Notes: generated by a model from the letters alone, not told the origin. Numbered from the stretch's first letter, positions 21,985 to 34,979 are shown. The stretch: 64,000 nucleotides of DNA from Podocnemis expansa (GCA_007922195.1 ML682038.1:6233695-6297694), one strand, 5' to 3'. Numbers and translations are program-made.

Positions 21985-23199
21985 AATAATATTAATACAG
22001 ACTACTCAGTTGATCACATTCCAGAATAAGTGACATGAAAAAAAGAAGGAATTAGGAAGGGCATTAGAGGAAGCTGAGAAATGAGGACAAAAGGTTAAAG
22101 ATAAGCTACAGTGAGAGTAATGTTCTTGGATGCAGGAGAAAAAGGAAAAGTAAATGGTCCAGCATGCTTAAGGCAAGTAAATGCTTTAAAATTGTGGGGA
22201 ATGACAAGTTAGCAAAGGAATAATAGCAGCTATTAAATGTAATGGAGATCAGTGGGACAATGAGGAGATAGAAAATAATGTTATCTTTTATAATAATTTA
22301 AAGTTTTATAATTTACAGTTCATTAGGGGAAGAATTAGAGGAACTCCAGAGACCACCTCCATTACACCAACAACCACAGTTACTAAAACTACTGCAGCAG
22401 ATAGTGCAGGAAAGACAGAAGAATGAACAGAGGAAAGACCCTATTCTCCTCAACAAATAAGAGCTTTAGGAAAATCTATGGGTCCCTTAAATAGTGGCTG
22501 AACAAACCAACAGGTATACCTGGGATAGTATGAAGGGATCTATTAGCTGTAATAAAGTCATGTAAAGCTCAGAGGACTTAGCAGGATTCCTTATGAAATC
22601 CAAGGAGTAGGACAAAGAAATAAGAGAAAGAAATGTTAAAATTCTTCCCAGGTGAAGACCCAGTGATACAGTTCTACAAAGAAAAAAAAACAGGGAAAAG
22701 ACCGGAACCATGTGTAGCTGGAAAGAAATTAGTATTTAAACATTCTAGATTAACACAAAGAGAGAGAGAGTGGTTTATGATGTAGTCCCATTTTAGAAAG
22801 CTTTGGTCCTGGGATTTAATCCAGACATAAGAACAGCAATGACTTTGAGTAATCCTGAGTTGACTTCCCTGAAGTTGATAGAGGAGAGAGCAAAGACCTT
22901 ATACAAAATTCAGAGATAAACCTTCCCTGCTCCAAGGATGAAGTTTAATGAAGTGTCAACAGTAACTTTCTTAAATAATGGTGTCTGCAGGGAAGTGAGA
23001 TCCACAGTGCAAACAAGTTAGATAAGGGGAGAAAAAAGAAAAATATTTACCCCCATCAAAACAGCCCACCAAGGACAGTGGACTGGATAAGAGGTTGAAT
23101 ATGGGGAAAATTAATAAAATATGAGTCAAAGAATCAAATTGATGGATTGCATACTGAAGAATTACTTCAGAGGCTAGCTCAACATGAAAGTACCCTTAA
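21985..23199 (+). other. Probable decayed 5' part of the retrovirus-like element
   Basis: This is A- and G-rich sequence directly upstream of the protease-like region at 23200. The frame carries many stops and only weak suggestions of Gag. I do not see an LTR or a primer-binding site, so the assignment is by position only. Confidence 0.3.
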
Positions 23200-24450
23200 A
23201 GTTCCACCTTGTCAGAAAAAACAAAACTTGGCCAAGCACCCCCTAGCTCCCCAGTGTCAATTACAGAACATGATGACCAGGTGGCACATTTAGAACAAGA
23301 TGAATGGGGGAAACCTACGGTATATGTAGTATTTAATAAGGCAGCTCTTGGACAAAATATATTAATTGGTACAGGTGCCTGTCTTTCTTTAGTCAGTACT
23401 AGGGAAAAGAATTTGTCTGGCTCTCTGGTAGTTACAAGGAAATTACAGGGATTTAATGAGGTTGAAATAAAGTACCATCCACTCCTGTAGTAAATTTTCA
23501 GTTAGGAAAGGAACAAGGAAAAAGACAACTTAGTTTGATAAATTTAGATTATAATGGTATGTTAGGAATAAATATATTAGGAATTTTAAGAATTATGATC
23601 AATTTAGTTGCTAAAAGTTTTATGGAAGATGGCTTCAGATAATGGAGATGTTTTTGAAAACACAGTTGTTATAGTAGAGGATACAGATTGATTGCCCTTA
23701 GGACTGTTGAAATGAAATAACTGATTGGAAAGGAAATACTGAAAATAGCACAAAAATAAATTATGGATAAAGAATAAGGCAGAATGTGGGAAGATAAATG
23801 CAGGAGTTCTAGTTATTGGCCCTGATCCCCCACCCTAGAAACAGTACAAATACCCCAAGGCTGGGATGTCAGTGGCCCTAAAAACTCTTGGGGCCTGTCC
23901 CCCACCAGCCCCAGCCCTGATCAGGCCCCACATCTCTGGCTGAGGTCAGGGCTGGATCAACAGCCCAGCCCTGTATCCCCAGTCAGGGTTGGATTAGGCT
24001 GCCACCAATGCAGTGGCCTGGCCCTGCATCCCCAGCCTGCGTTGAAGCTGTATTGGGCTGCCACAGGGCCGGATGAGTGGCCCAACTCTGCATCTATAGC
24101 CAGGGTCAGGGCCAGAATTTGGGGCACTGGGACTGAGGACTCATGCCCCCTGTGCCCAGCACCAGAGATGCTTCTGTCCTGAGGAAGCAAAAGAAAGTTT
24201 GGTTAAAACCATTCAGGGTTTGTTAGATTAGGGAGTTGTAATAGAAGAACAAAGTTCAACTCTCATATATTTGATCAGTCCTGAATGCAAATAGTAAAAA
24301 CCTAGAGATTAACTATTGACTATAGGCCACTTAATCAGGTAATCCCAATGACAGCTTTAATGGTAACTAAAGTGATAGCATCTATAATGGCAGGAGCTCA
24401 GTGGTTTGCAATCTTTCATTTGGCAAATGCATTTTTTGCCATAACCTTAT
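23200..24450 (+). mobile_element. Endogenous retrovirus-like protease and RT fragment (broken)
   Basis: Two recognisable pieces are present. A protease-like region lies at about 23290-23640, with ILIGTGACLSLVS in place of the expected ILIDTGA motif (active-site Asp to Gly) and a downstream LGINILG motif. The N-terminal half of a reverse transcriptase lies at about 24180-24450, with YRPLNQV and LANAFF motifs, interrupted by stops. A GC-rich hAT element (23861-24176) sits in the gap between them. RT is cut off before its catalytic box, where a minus-strand Ty3/Gypsy fragment begins. The element cannot be functional. Its retroviral class is unresolved. Confidence 0.7.
23861..24176. mobile_element. 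GC-rich hAT element inside retrovirus-like pol
   Basis: Member of the GC-rich family also found at 41614, 45266, 57586 and 63785. It begins CTGGGATGTCAGTGGCCC and ends GCACCAGAGATGCTTCTG. Flanking octamers are CCCCAAGG (23853-23860) and TCCTGAGG (24177-24184); they differ at three positions, all transitions, which suggests an old 8-bp duplication. The core is irregular tandem 'ggcctggccctgcatcccc' units. Confidence 0.65.
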
Positions 24451-24469
24451 ATGACCCATCCATGCCTAG

Positions 24470-25150
24470 GGTCACCATCTGAAAATGCAAAATTCCTCTC
24501 ATCAAGTGTAGTCTGGTCAGAGGCGAGTGGTCCATATACACAGTGAAACACTAAATAGATATGGCTGCAGTTTTCTAAGCACCCAAAGTGTGATCAGGCA
24601 CTCCTTGATGATTGTTCAGTTCTGCTCCTGGATCAGGAGCTTCATGCTCAGGTGCACAGTGGGGTGCTTCTCTTCCTTCGTGTCAGCGTGCATCAGCACC
24701 ACAGTCAGCCATGTATCCGAGGCATCCATGAACACTGCAAAGAGCTTGTTGAAATCTGGTTTTACCAGAGCCAAGATCTGGAGCAGAGCTTCCTTCAGTG
24801 CACAGAAGACTTCTTAGCACAGCTCAGTCGAGATCACCTTAGCTGACTTCTCCTTCTTACATAGCTCAGTGATGGGAGCAGCTATCGGGCTGAAGTGAGG
24901 TACAAACCTCCGGTAGTACAGCACCATCTTGATAAAGGCCTGAACCTATTTCTTAGTCTGTGGAACAGGCCAGCCTCTGATCACTTCCACCTTATCTGGC
25001 TCAGGTTTCAGGTGGATGCTCCCCAACTTATGGCCCAGATATGTAACCTCAATGATCCCTACCTTACCCTCCTCCACCCTTACTGTCAGCCCTGCCTCCT
25101 TCAAGTGATCCAGCACCATCTTCACCTGTAAGTTTAAATCCTGGCCCACT
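24470..25150 (-). mobile_element. Ty3/Gypsy RT-RNase H fragment
   Basis: Read on the minus strand from 25150, this encodes the end of the reverse transcriptase (LDHLKEAGLTVRVEEGKVG, then VTYLGHKLGS), the linker (YYRRFVPHFSPIAAPITEL) and the RNase H start (FAVFMDASDT, near 24720). It ends in TRL near 24485. Stops and a frameshift show decay. Protease, integrase and LTRs are absent. It abuts the truncated retrovirus-like pol on the opposite strand. Confidence 0.85.
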
Positions 25151-25378
25151 GAAATGAGTAGAAGTTATGCTATTGACTTCAGCCAAGATTTCACCCACTC
25201 AATGTACTAGAGAATGAGATTCTTTCTAGAGGTGGTTAAAAAAACCCACCACCCTGCAGATTTTACAGTGGGCTATGAGGCTTTCTGCTGAATTCTATAA
25301 GATTCAGATGTTCCAAAGTAACCTGTAGAAAAGTTATATTTTGCTATTAAATTTCTATAGGCTCTTTCTATAAGAGAA

Positions 25379-25480
25379 AAGCAAACAAGGAGTTCTGTGG
25401 CATTTAAAGACTAACAAATTTATTTATTGCATGGACATTCATGGAAGAAAATCCCAGTTCATCAGACATCAGATGTTCAA
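25379..25480 (-). mobile_element. Penelope 3' tail fragment
   Basis: Minus-oriented copy of the Penelope tail: 'caaacaaggagttctgtggc', 'agactaacaaatttattta' and 'catggacattcatggaag'. It stops at the palindrome centre seen in other copies. Confidence 0.65.
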
Positions 25481-26729
25481 ACTTGCTGTTCATCTAAATC
25501 AAGATGTTCTGGAAGAACAGTAGCACAAGTACATCATCATATGCTGAGAGAATTCAAAGACCAGAATGGCCCCTTATGCATAATAACTTCTTTTGCATGG
25601 ATATGATTGCAGATGGGTTATCAGACAGAATGCCTTTTTTCTAACAATATAGAATGGAGAGATTATATATAGCTGCTCTAAAAATCAGCCATTCATTAAA
25701 TGGTGGAATTGTTTTTGAAGCCATAATATAGTAAGTAATAAAAGCCTCATTTCTAGTATTATTTACAGAATTTACCAAGATGACATGGGGTCTGAAGAAG
25801 CTCCTGAGATAAGTGCCTTAGAATAATTCTCCCTGTTTCCAAGGATTTTTAGATAATCTCCTAAATAACTTGCAGGATAATTCAGTAAGTGGTGAAACAC
25901 TGAAGCACATTTTAGGCACAGCTAAGTTGAAGAGAATTTTTTTAAGGCTACTAATCATAGCCACTATGAACTTCCTGGCTCCACAGATCCATCATTGACT
26001 GTACAGCCTAACACTTTTCCTAGACAAGGGTTAAGATTCAGCTGACCTGAGATAAAAGTGATGGAAAACTGGAATGAGGATTTCGCTTTTCCACCAGGGC
26101 CAGATTAAAGCAGGATTTAGTGCCTGCAGCACTGGGCTAAGGAGGACCTTGCCTGGACGCGCAGGTGGAAGTGGGATCCTGGCACTGGCCACTGCAAGGC
26201 CTACTGTCAGTGTGCGGGAAAGCGAGAAACTGAAACTTTGTCTGTGGGGGCGCTGGACCACTTCTCTAGTGCGCCACACTCCCTCTATGCCATGAAGGAT
26301 CAGCCCCCACCCCCTGGATCAGCCTGGTAGTGTGAAGCAGGCCCCTCTGAGCTGACTCCTCCAGCTGTCAAGGCTCCCTGCCCTGATGTGAGTGCCTGCA
26401 AGTGCAGTGAGGGAGGGGCAATGTGAGCTTGGAGGGGGCAATGGCTGAGCCATCCTCAAAGGAATGCCCCCTGCCCCCCCCCATGCCAGACAATGATTTG
26501 GATATAAGATATTTCCAGTGGGAAAATCCTAAGCTTCCAAGGGATAAGTTTGTTATCAGAGATTCACTACAAAAAATAAAACAACACCTAAAAAGAATCA
26601 ATTAGTAAGTTTGCAAAGTGAAGGTAGCTTTTTAACACCAGAGGGAGCTGTAGTCACACAGAATAGTACATCTAACTAGACCAGATACCCCAGAATAGTG
26701 CTAATATTTTTCTTAGTAACCGCATGTAT
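25481..26729. other. Intergenic, no gene recognised
   Basis: A GC-rich patch at about 26090-26480 begins 'cagggccagattaaagcag', which resembles a hAT left end, but no matching right end or duplication was found. The rest is AT-rich and unassigned. Confidence 0.45.
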
Positions 26730-26968
26730 CAAAACAAACAAGGAGTCCTGTGGCACTTCTAAAGACTAACAAATGTATTTGTTGCTTGAGCTTTTCTGGG
26801 AGAAAATCCCACTTTGTCAGACACTTTGAATCTTCAACGCATCTGATAAAGTGAGATTTTTCTCCCACAAAAGCTCATGCGATAATACATTTATTAGTCT
26901 TCAAAAGTGCTACAGGACTCCTTGTTTGTTTTGCTGAACTAGACTAACACAGCTACCCCTTTGGAACT
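26730..26968. mobile_element. Inverted dimer of Penelope 3' tails
   Basis: Two tails in inverted orientation meet near 26828. The left arm runs from 'aaacaaacaaggagtcctg', and the right arm ends 'gctgaactagactaacacag' then 'ctacccctttggaacttg'. Arms are close to 95 bp. The right arm carries the full Penelope 3' terminus; the left arm stops at 'caaaacaaac'. Confidence 0.75.
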
Positions 26969-29900
26969 TGTCAGCATGTATCAAGAGACTCACAGGATTT
27001 CAGAGATTTCTGGCAAAAGTTATTTATGTGATAAAGTATGCTAAGCTGATAGGGCAATGGATAACTATTTTGTTAAACTTTCTTTCTAAAATGTATTCAA
27101 TCTACAGTAATTGTCTTTACATAAAGTCATTTAAAATTTGAGAACAAGCAAACCGAATGGACAAGCTGGTTTCTTGTATTTATATAAATAATACAGGGGG
27201 CGGCATCTGCGATAGTTTAGTTAAAAAAAAAAACAACCCTATTTTCTATGTCCCAAAACTAGCTGAAATTTTAATCCTTCAGGCTGAAATTTTGCAAGTT
27301 TGGTCCCTCTCCTAGGGTGTGTTTCAGTAGAGTGCTTGAAGAAAAATGATGCAGGTGAATCTATTGTAAATTTCTTTTGAACAGCTCTCACATGGTTACT
27401 TCTTTTTTAAAAATAAACATACTTTCTAATAATCATAATTGAGGTGGAAGGCTGCACCAATAGGCTAACAGGTATTATATATCTTTCCTCAAAATTGTTA
27501 AACTTTGCCCTTGAAAAGTATATAGAGTATAGGTCTATTCCTGCAGTTGGATCCAGGCAGGTAGGTGGATCTTTGCAGTTGCTTTACTGGCCTATGACTT
27601 TGGGAGGGTCCATGAATCCATTTACAGGACTGTAGCCTATATTTCATATAGGTCAGTCTATATGCATATGGTGCAAGGGGTGAAGACCTTTTAGGGAACC
27701 CAAGAATTTTTGTTCCTGACATTTGGTGCAATCTGCTCCATTCCAAAGAAAAACTACTAGCTCTTCCAATCTTTTTTAAAGAGCTTCAAGAAATAAGGTA
27801 TTTCTGGCAAACAAGAGGAGAGCTCCAACAGAGGCAGTGACATCATTCCAAGACTCCCTTCTGTTTGTTTGTGGAATTCTAATGAGGCACATCCCTTCTA
27901 GCACCTCTTAAGTGTTGTTTTGGAAATGAATGTACGATGAAATTAGACAATCACTAACATTAGAAAAAAATCTTAAAGTGAGGGTTCTGTGTCTTTGGAC
28001 ATCTTGGAAACACGGATGAGGGAAATCCAACAAACTTAGTCCATCTAGGAGAGTTGGACACAGCATAACAAGGGATGAAATATAATCAGATGTGAATGTC
28101 GTATATTTGGTGTCATAGGCTGTCACGTAATAGCAGCCTTTACGTTCATTAATTTTTTATTCATTCTTTCATAGGTCTTCCAGACAGACAACCAATCGGA
28201 TGCTAGACTAAGAAAAGAAAAAAAAAAAGAAGTAACTAGATTCCATTGACCTGTTTAGCTCTGAATGTGAAGGATGAAAAACAGCAGCTGTCTTGTATGA
28301 GACAGTGATTCAGGTATGGAAACACTTCCTTCTATTGATTATTGCTTTCTTTCCTTTTGAATTAATACATCAGTAACAAACACTGTCAAGACACTGAGTT
28401 TGTCATGCTGTAAGTTCACACAAAGGATTATCTAAACAAGACTTTGTTCCAGTAGTTTTAGATACAAATATGTTGTTAGAACCACAAGACCTTATTTTTT
28501 GTCATAAATACTTAATATAAATCTGAATGAGTTGAAAATGTGGTAAATTAAGTCATACTATAACTGAGATATGCAGTTCTTTTACCAGTATTTCACTTGT
28601 CTGTTTAAAAATTGTGTTAGCTTTCATGGAAGTAAACAATATTCTTCTTTCTGTATTCCACTGAAACAAAAATATTTCACTCTGGCCATAGGATTCAAAT
28701 GTATCTCAGCCATAGGGTATAGTATCTGGTACTGAAAGAGAAATTGTGTCTATCTTCATCTTTCTTCTATTATTCTTCTCATTTTTTTTATAAGATAACT
28801 AAAAGTAAGCAGGAAAAACTCCCATTGACCACAACTGAAGGATGATCAGGATGAGTTTAGTGTCTCAAACCTTGCAGAGCTGATTTAGTTCTTGAAAATC
28901 TAGTGAATCAGTAACAGAATATTAAAAAGAGAAAGCACAAATTGTTCATTTATTAATCTTTAAGGTAAGATGCATCTTAATTTACTCTGATTTTTACCTC
29001 CGAAGTGGTGCAATATATCTAGCACTGGATAATAGAATTTTTAAATTGTGCTGTATCTTGGTGACTTTATGTAGTTGCCTAATATATCTAGTTATGAGAG
29101 GTTTGATAATGCCAGTGGGCCAGACTCTTCTTCCATTAACTTTGGTGTGAGGATGTGTCTCAATGTTAGTGTTGTGTTAAACTTGTTACAGACATCTAAT
29201 TCTTAACAAATCGCACTGTACTGCCACTGGTAAATTAATATTTATGAGAACTGAAATAACAATATTCTTAATGATTAATAACAAAATTATTTTCAGTTCA
29301 TTCAATTGGTAGGTTTCATTGTCACATTTATTTCAGCTAAATCTGTGAATTTCAATAATTCACAAGATCTTGAATCGTGCAGTTATTTATTTGAATAAGA
29401 AGTTATTAAAATAAGTAGTTAATGTAGATAATGTTTCCATAAGTTGATCAAAATAGGTTGCACCAAAGTTACATATCTCTGTTTAGTTGAGTGTAATCTT
29501 CTGTAATCTTTTGACCAACATGGTATTTTTTGGTTTTTGATAGCATGCTTGCTTTTTTTTACAACTGCATAAAGATAAGGACCTTGAATTTGTTTCAGAG
29601 CTGAATCTGAACCACAGTGTGGCCTAGTAAATAATATATGAATAATGGTAGGATAGAGTTTCTAGCTCAGCAGTAAGAAGAGAAATGACAGAGTAGTACT
29701 TTTATTTGACATACTAGTCAGTCTTTTGATTCTCAGAAATATCTGTCTTCAAAGCATGCCCACAACTTACTGTATATTTTTCCTATGATTATGTTCTGCT
29801 GTGATCAGAGCTTTGTTTTGGCTCTCTTGTTGGCAAAATGCAGATCTTTCCCTCAACATCAAATCCAAGCATAGGTGTGTACAGCATAAAATAATTCAGA

Positions 29901-30547
29901 GGGGGTCAGGAACACCTCTCACATGCTGCAAAGTGGTAGTGGAACCACTCTGTTCTGGATGGTAGTTTGGCTGCCCGTTGCTCCAGCAGGAGGAATGAGG
30001 TTTTGGCTGATTGATCTGCATAGCAGTGGATCCACTAATCTGCACTGAGACTTCATTCATGCCACGTAACTGAGGGGCCTTGTGGCCAATTTATCACAGA
30101 CTTCATATGGATTCTGCTGGAGTTTTTCACTATAAGACACAACCATGATATCTGAAGATGGGGCTCTGCTTAACTTCAAGCTTTCCAACACATAAGACTA
30201 TTATAGAAGACTATTAGGCTCAATCCTTGGCCTCTGGTGTAGTTGTGTTGTGTTGCACAGGAAGCTATTAATTTCATTGAGAACAGGAGTGAGCCTTTTA
30301 TTTGGGACACTCAGCACCTAACCCAAGCGATTATTTTGTAATTTTTTAATCACTTTAAAAACATATTTTGGGGAGAGGAAGGGTCTGTGAATTTTTTTGG
30401 GAAGGTATATGCTATTCCAGTTTTACTTAGTTGCTAAACCATTCTACATATAACTTCACAAACTGCTTAAACCTTGTTAAAATTTACAGTAAGAAATATT
30501 ATCCCTATATCTACAATCCAGTTATTCTGTTTGTTTTTCCTCAATAG
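26969..30547 (+). other. Region upstream of DNAJC5B coding sequence
   Basis: AT-rich DNA with no recognisable gene or repeat. It includes a purine run at 28209-28232. Mammalian DNAJC5B has non-coding 5' exon sequence, so an untranslated exon and the promoter could lie here or farther left, but no CpG island or splice donor can be assigned. Confidence 0.5.
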
Positions 30548-30567
30548 TCTTGATATGCACAAATAAG

Positions 30568-30674
30568 ATGGCTGAACAAAGGCAACGAGCTTTATCAACG
30601 TCAGGAGAAGTATTATACGAAATTCTGGCTCTGGAGAAGGGGGCAACACATGAAGAAGTTAAGAAGTCTTACAG
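30568..30674 (+). CDS. DNAJC5B: DNAJC5B first coding exon
   Basis: Encodes the N-terminus of the cysteine-string protein beta (DnaJ homolog subfamily C member 5B), a J-domain co-chaperone of Hsc70. It reads [20 protein letters not shown] and ends KKSY plus two bases. Ser10 lies in RQRALS, equivalent to the PKA-phosphorylated Ser10 of DNAJC5. The exon probably begins at 30548, after the acceptor 'tttttcctcaatag', leaving 20 bases of 5' UTR before the ATG. The donor is ACAG|GTATTT at 30674/30675, phase 2. Residues such as YEIL and the later FMLSSWWAK favour DNAJC5B over DNAJC5, and the neighbouring PDE7A supports this. Confidence 0.93.
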
Positions 30675-31314
30675 GTATTTAGGGAAGTGTCTTAAACACA
30701 GACAACAACAGTGTTTTATCTCATAGCAACACAGATTTTACTGCACTGAGATATTATATGTATTCTGCAGATAACAGCTATTCAAAGAAATGTAAATCAG
30801 AAGTAACTCCACTGAACCCTTTTGTTGCATGTTTAAATTTAACAGTGATTTGAGACTGTCAAGTAACAGACTCAAATGTAATTATTTAATCAAAAATTAA
30901 TACAGCACTACATGGAATCGACAGAATAGATATATTACTAACTTTTGGTGTAAAGTAAGAACTGATCTCTCTGTGTCTCTCTCTCTAACTGGTGGGATAA
31001 TGGCCGTCTGCATTCTCCAAACTAACTTCCAAACACCCTGTCTTTTTATAGGATCTGAGATACATTCCTTTTTGGAAGAAAAAATAGTTTGCCATGATTA
31101 TTTTACCATGCATTCTGTCTTCCTAATTAGTAATGAAATTTCTTTTATGGTCCACAGTTAACATTATTTATGAGTAACCAGGAATCTAATCTGGTCATTA
31201 TTACTAACAGCTATGACAACTAGGCATTTTTAATGGGATAAAAACATCTTGCAGTCGGGCATTTCATCCATTACAAAACCCATTTGCAGTAACATTTTTC
31301 CTTTAACAATCTCC
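30675..31314. other. Intron sequence, nothing recognised
   Basis: Unique-looking AT-rich intronic DNA between the coding exon and the DIRS element. Confidence 0.55.
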
Positions 31315-31715
31315 TAGTTCTTCTTTGAGTGCTCATTCATGTCCATTCCAGTGTAGGTGTGTGTATGTAGCATGACCCGTTGCTGGAAGCTATTCCCTAG
31401 TGATATCATCTGAGTCAGCTCTAGTACACTCTGGAGTGCACCCTGTCAGTTCTTTCTTTCTGTCCATGATGGTTGCTAGACACTGTTGTCTGTCTCCTTG
31501 CTCTGCAAGCTCTCTTCTTAGTAGGCTGTCTTTAAATAAGTGTAAATAGAGCGTTAATAGGTGTTTAGACAATTAGTTAGTAAGTAAAATAATCAAACAC
31601 CCTCACTACCCCTGAACTTCCATCCCTCTTGGAGTTCCCCATGAGGCAGGGTATGCCTCACTCCTAAAGCTTTAAACAATGTGTAACTTGTCCTAAAAAG
31701 ATATCACTGAGTGAC

Positions 31716-31985
31716 ATGGACGAGAATTACTTTAAGTGCCTTGATGAAGGGCATATCCCAACTAAATGCTATATCTGCAAGAATTTTAGGCCAGGCAGGG
31801 CCAAAAAGGAGCAAGATAGCAGGCTGAAATTTCTCCTAATGGAGGGGGAACTGTCCCACTTCTTTATGCCAACTGGACACAGCACCATTCATCTCCTTGA
31901 TCCAGAGTGCCCCACCCTCAATAAAAGAGCTTCCACATGCATCAAGGTCCCCAGTGTCAACTACCACTCAGCACTGAGAAAATAA
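31716..31985 (+). pseudogene. DIRS Gag-like ORF
   Basis: An uninterrupted 89-residue frame beginning MDENYFKCLDEGHIPTKCYI. It contains a CxxC...H-spaced N-terminal stretch and a charged segment (PGRAKKEQDSRLKFLLMEG) typical of the first ORF of vertebrate DIRS elements. The full ORF would be longer; here it ends early and the rest is out of frame. Confidence 0.55.
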
Positions 31986-32834
31986 GGATCAATGGGGTGG
32001 CACCATTCACCAGCACCCCAAAAGAAGACTAAAAGGTAAGGAGCTTCCTGATAAAGGTCACATAAAAAGTGAGACCATCCGAGGATGGGGACCTCTCAAC
32101 TGGCACTGGTGATTGAGTGGGAGCCAAAAGCTGTTGAGTTTGGTGCACATGGACACCCCTACAAGGATGAGCTATGCAGAAAACTTGACCCTGGCACCTC
32201 TATCAATGTCAGAGGTATATGAGTTGGTGAGAAGTCTGTTCGTCCTCCCAGAACTTTCACTGCCCCAGGGCTGTGGGCTGGGGGAATGACCCAGGTACTG
32301 CAGGACCTAAGCATGTTAAGGCACATCCCAACCATGAGGAAGCCTATAGCAATAGCAAGACACTGACCCTATCCCAAGAGTCATCCAAGGGATGGATGTC
32401 CTAGCACCAGTCATGATCACAGCCTAGTACTGTTCAAGACCCTACCTCTGATCACAATCACAGTGCTGGTCACAATCACTGCACCAGTTGTAATTGTAGC
32501 ATCATTCTGGGTCCTGACTCTACTATGCAACCCAACGTTGGTCTTCCCCTCAATGCCAATCACCACCTCACTGCAATACACCACAGCACAGCTCTCTATT
32601 AAGTCATTGCTCTCCTGTATGGCGCTACTTAGCATTGTGTCATCACTCAAGATCCTGATGCTGTTCAGCTTTATGGCACCAGAAGTATGGCATCAAATGG
32701 TACGGAACCCCATGACTGTCCAGTTGTGGGTCTTTGGTCTCTGAATTATCATCAGTGTCCAGGCCAGAAACACAAACTGGGCATGCATGAGGTCACCTTC
32801 CTCGTTGCCCACAGTAAAATGAACTGAAACGAGG

Positions 32835-34048
32835 TGTAAGGCAGGCTTAGAAGCTGTGTTTAACAGTTTCTGAAGGGGGGCAACTAATCTGCATGGATCC
32901 TGTATTAGCATGAACACAAAGAGCACAATTAGGTATTAGCATACTGGGTGCAGGACATAGTGGGTAATGGTATTTGGAGTTAATCTGATCATAAATCTGT
33001 CAATATCTGTAATTCTACTGAAGGGAAATATGAAATACTGTCTTTGGTGATCTGCTGTTCTCTGCTTGTTTCAGATCTGTTTGGGTTAATTAAGGGATAA
33101 AAACTTTAGTTAAAAAGAGACCTGTAAGAAAGGCCACTGGCTGTTTCAGCCTGGAAAAGTTTTAAGACAGGGGTGGGGGTTGGCATGTCTCCTTCTGGAG
33201 AGATGCCTGAGGCATTTGCCTCACTCATCTAGCCCCACTGTGAAATGATAGATCTGGCTGGGCCTCTTTGAGGTCTCCTTTGTCATGTTAAAACAAGTAA
33301 CTGTTTGCAGCTGCTTAGGGTTTAAGAGCTGGAATCACTAGAGGAGGGGAAACTCTCTCTCTGAGCTGGAATCACTAAAGAGGAGCAGCAGATGGGGTGA
33401 CCGGGAGGGCACAGCTGGTGGACAGCACTGAGCTGGGTGATGCGAGGGACCAGTGGGCAGAGCCAGCGACGAGCTGGCCTGCGTGAGTGACTGGTGGGTG
33501 GAGCCGGCGGATGGTGAGAGCGGCCAGCGGTGAGCTGGGTGGTGTGAGTGACTGGTGGGCAGAGCTATTGGACAGCAGGCAAAGCCAAGGGACAGCGCTA
33601 GTGGATGGAGTGAGTGACCAGCAGGTGGTGCTGGCAGACAGCTGGCATGAAAGACACTCCCTACATACCCCAGGGTTGGTTGGGAGCCTAGTTAGCACTG
33701 ATTCTCCAGATCAGTGACGATTTTTGCTACTAAGTCTTATATGTTCTGTTATGCAGTGTGGGTTGTTTGGAACCTTGCTCTGTATTGATTTTCTAGATCA
33801 GCACTGATCTCTGTTATTTGGCCTTTTACATTACATTTTACTACTATTAGAAGTTCTGTTTGTTACACTCAGACTAGTGATTGTGAGTGGGGAAGCCTTA
33901 CCCCTTTGTGGTGCTCAGGGAACAGTGCAGGATTCCCCAGAAATCTGGGTGGGGGCTTGAGCCAGTTGGTGCTGTAACATTATTTGGAAACCCCTTGATA
34001 TAGAAGCCAGCCCTTGTCCTGCCAGCCTGGCCTAGCAGAAGGGTTACA
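32835..34048 (+). mobile_element. Solo LTR of an endogenous retrovirus (copy 2)
   Basis: A 1,214-bp relative of 5895-7234 with the same TGTAAGGCAGG start and GTTACA end. It is flanked by a perfect 4-bp repeat GAGG (32831-32834 and 34049-34052). It carries the same central tandem repeats (about 33400-33640) and 3' unit 'cagtgcaggattccccag'. It inserted into the DIRS element and is therefore younger than it. Confidence 0.85.
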
Positions 34049-34979
34049 GAGGTATTTTTTCTGTTGTTAAATGTTTGAATATTTTTATCTCACAAACCCA
34101 TGCCCCACCTCTGGGAATCTTATGCTACCAGCTGCCAGTGAGTGGTAATGACAGGGACACCAAGCATCGACAATGAAAGGCAAAGACTTAAAGAGACTGG
34201 ATCTGTTTGTCCCCAAACTTTATTCCTCAGAAAATCTACAGTACAACTCAGGATTGCAAACCAGCAGTCACTCCTGAGTCACTATGATTTCACCCTCTGG
34301 GAGAATGTCATAAAATTTAGGGCAAGTTACCAGAGGACTCTAGGCAGGAATTTGCAATAATGGCTGAAGAGCATAAGCTGGTTACCAGGACAGCATGGAT
34401 AGTGCACACTTAGCCGCTTGAATCATGGCATCAGCTATTGCTATGAGAAAGTATTCATGGTCACAATCATCTGAGCTACTCCTAGAGGCCCAACAGACAA
34501 TCTAGGACTTCTTCTTTGAAGTTCCCTTGCTTCTCTTAGAAATGGATGACAAGCTTTATCACCTTAAAGGTTCCAGGGTGACACTCAAATCAATTGGAAT
34601 TTATATGCCAGCCATGAAAAGAAATACTTTCATCCACAGCAGCCACACAGGCTTCAAGTTTTTGCTCCCTGATCCCAAGATCTGCCAGGAAAAAAGGTAA
34701 AGATTACGAGCGGCACCCTCTACTACTGTCCTCTTCAGTATCAGTGGGCTCATCCCATTCAGCCATTTTCTCCAGTCAGGAATTCTGCTGGATTGATCAA
34801 GGGCAATTCACCGGTTACCATAGTTCCATCAATTTCCCACCTTTTGTTTACCAATAATTTGTCCTACTTGCTAGGTGCTTGGGCCTGCATAACATTAGGC
34901 CAGCAGACTTTAAGCATTCAGGAACTGGGATATGACATCCAATTCATATTTACCCTCCTTTCCATCTTCTTTCCCCATC

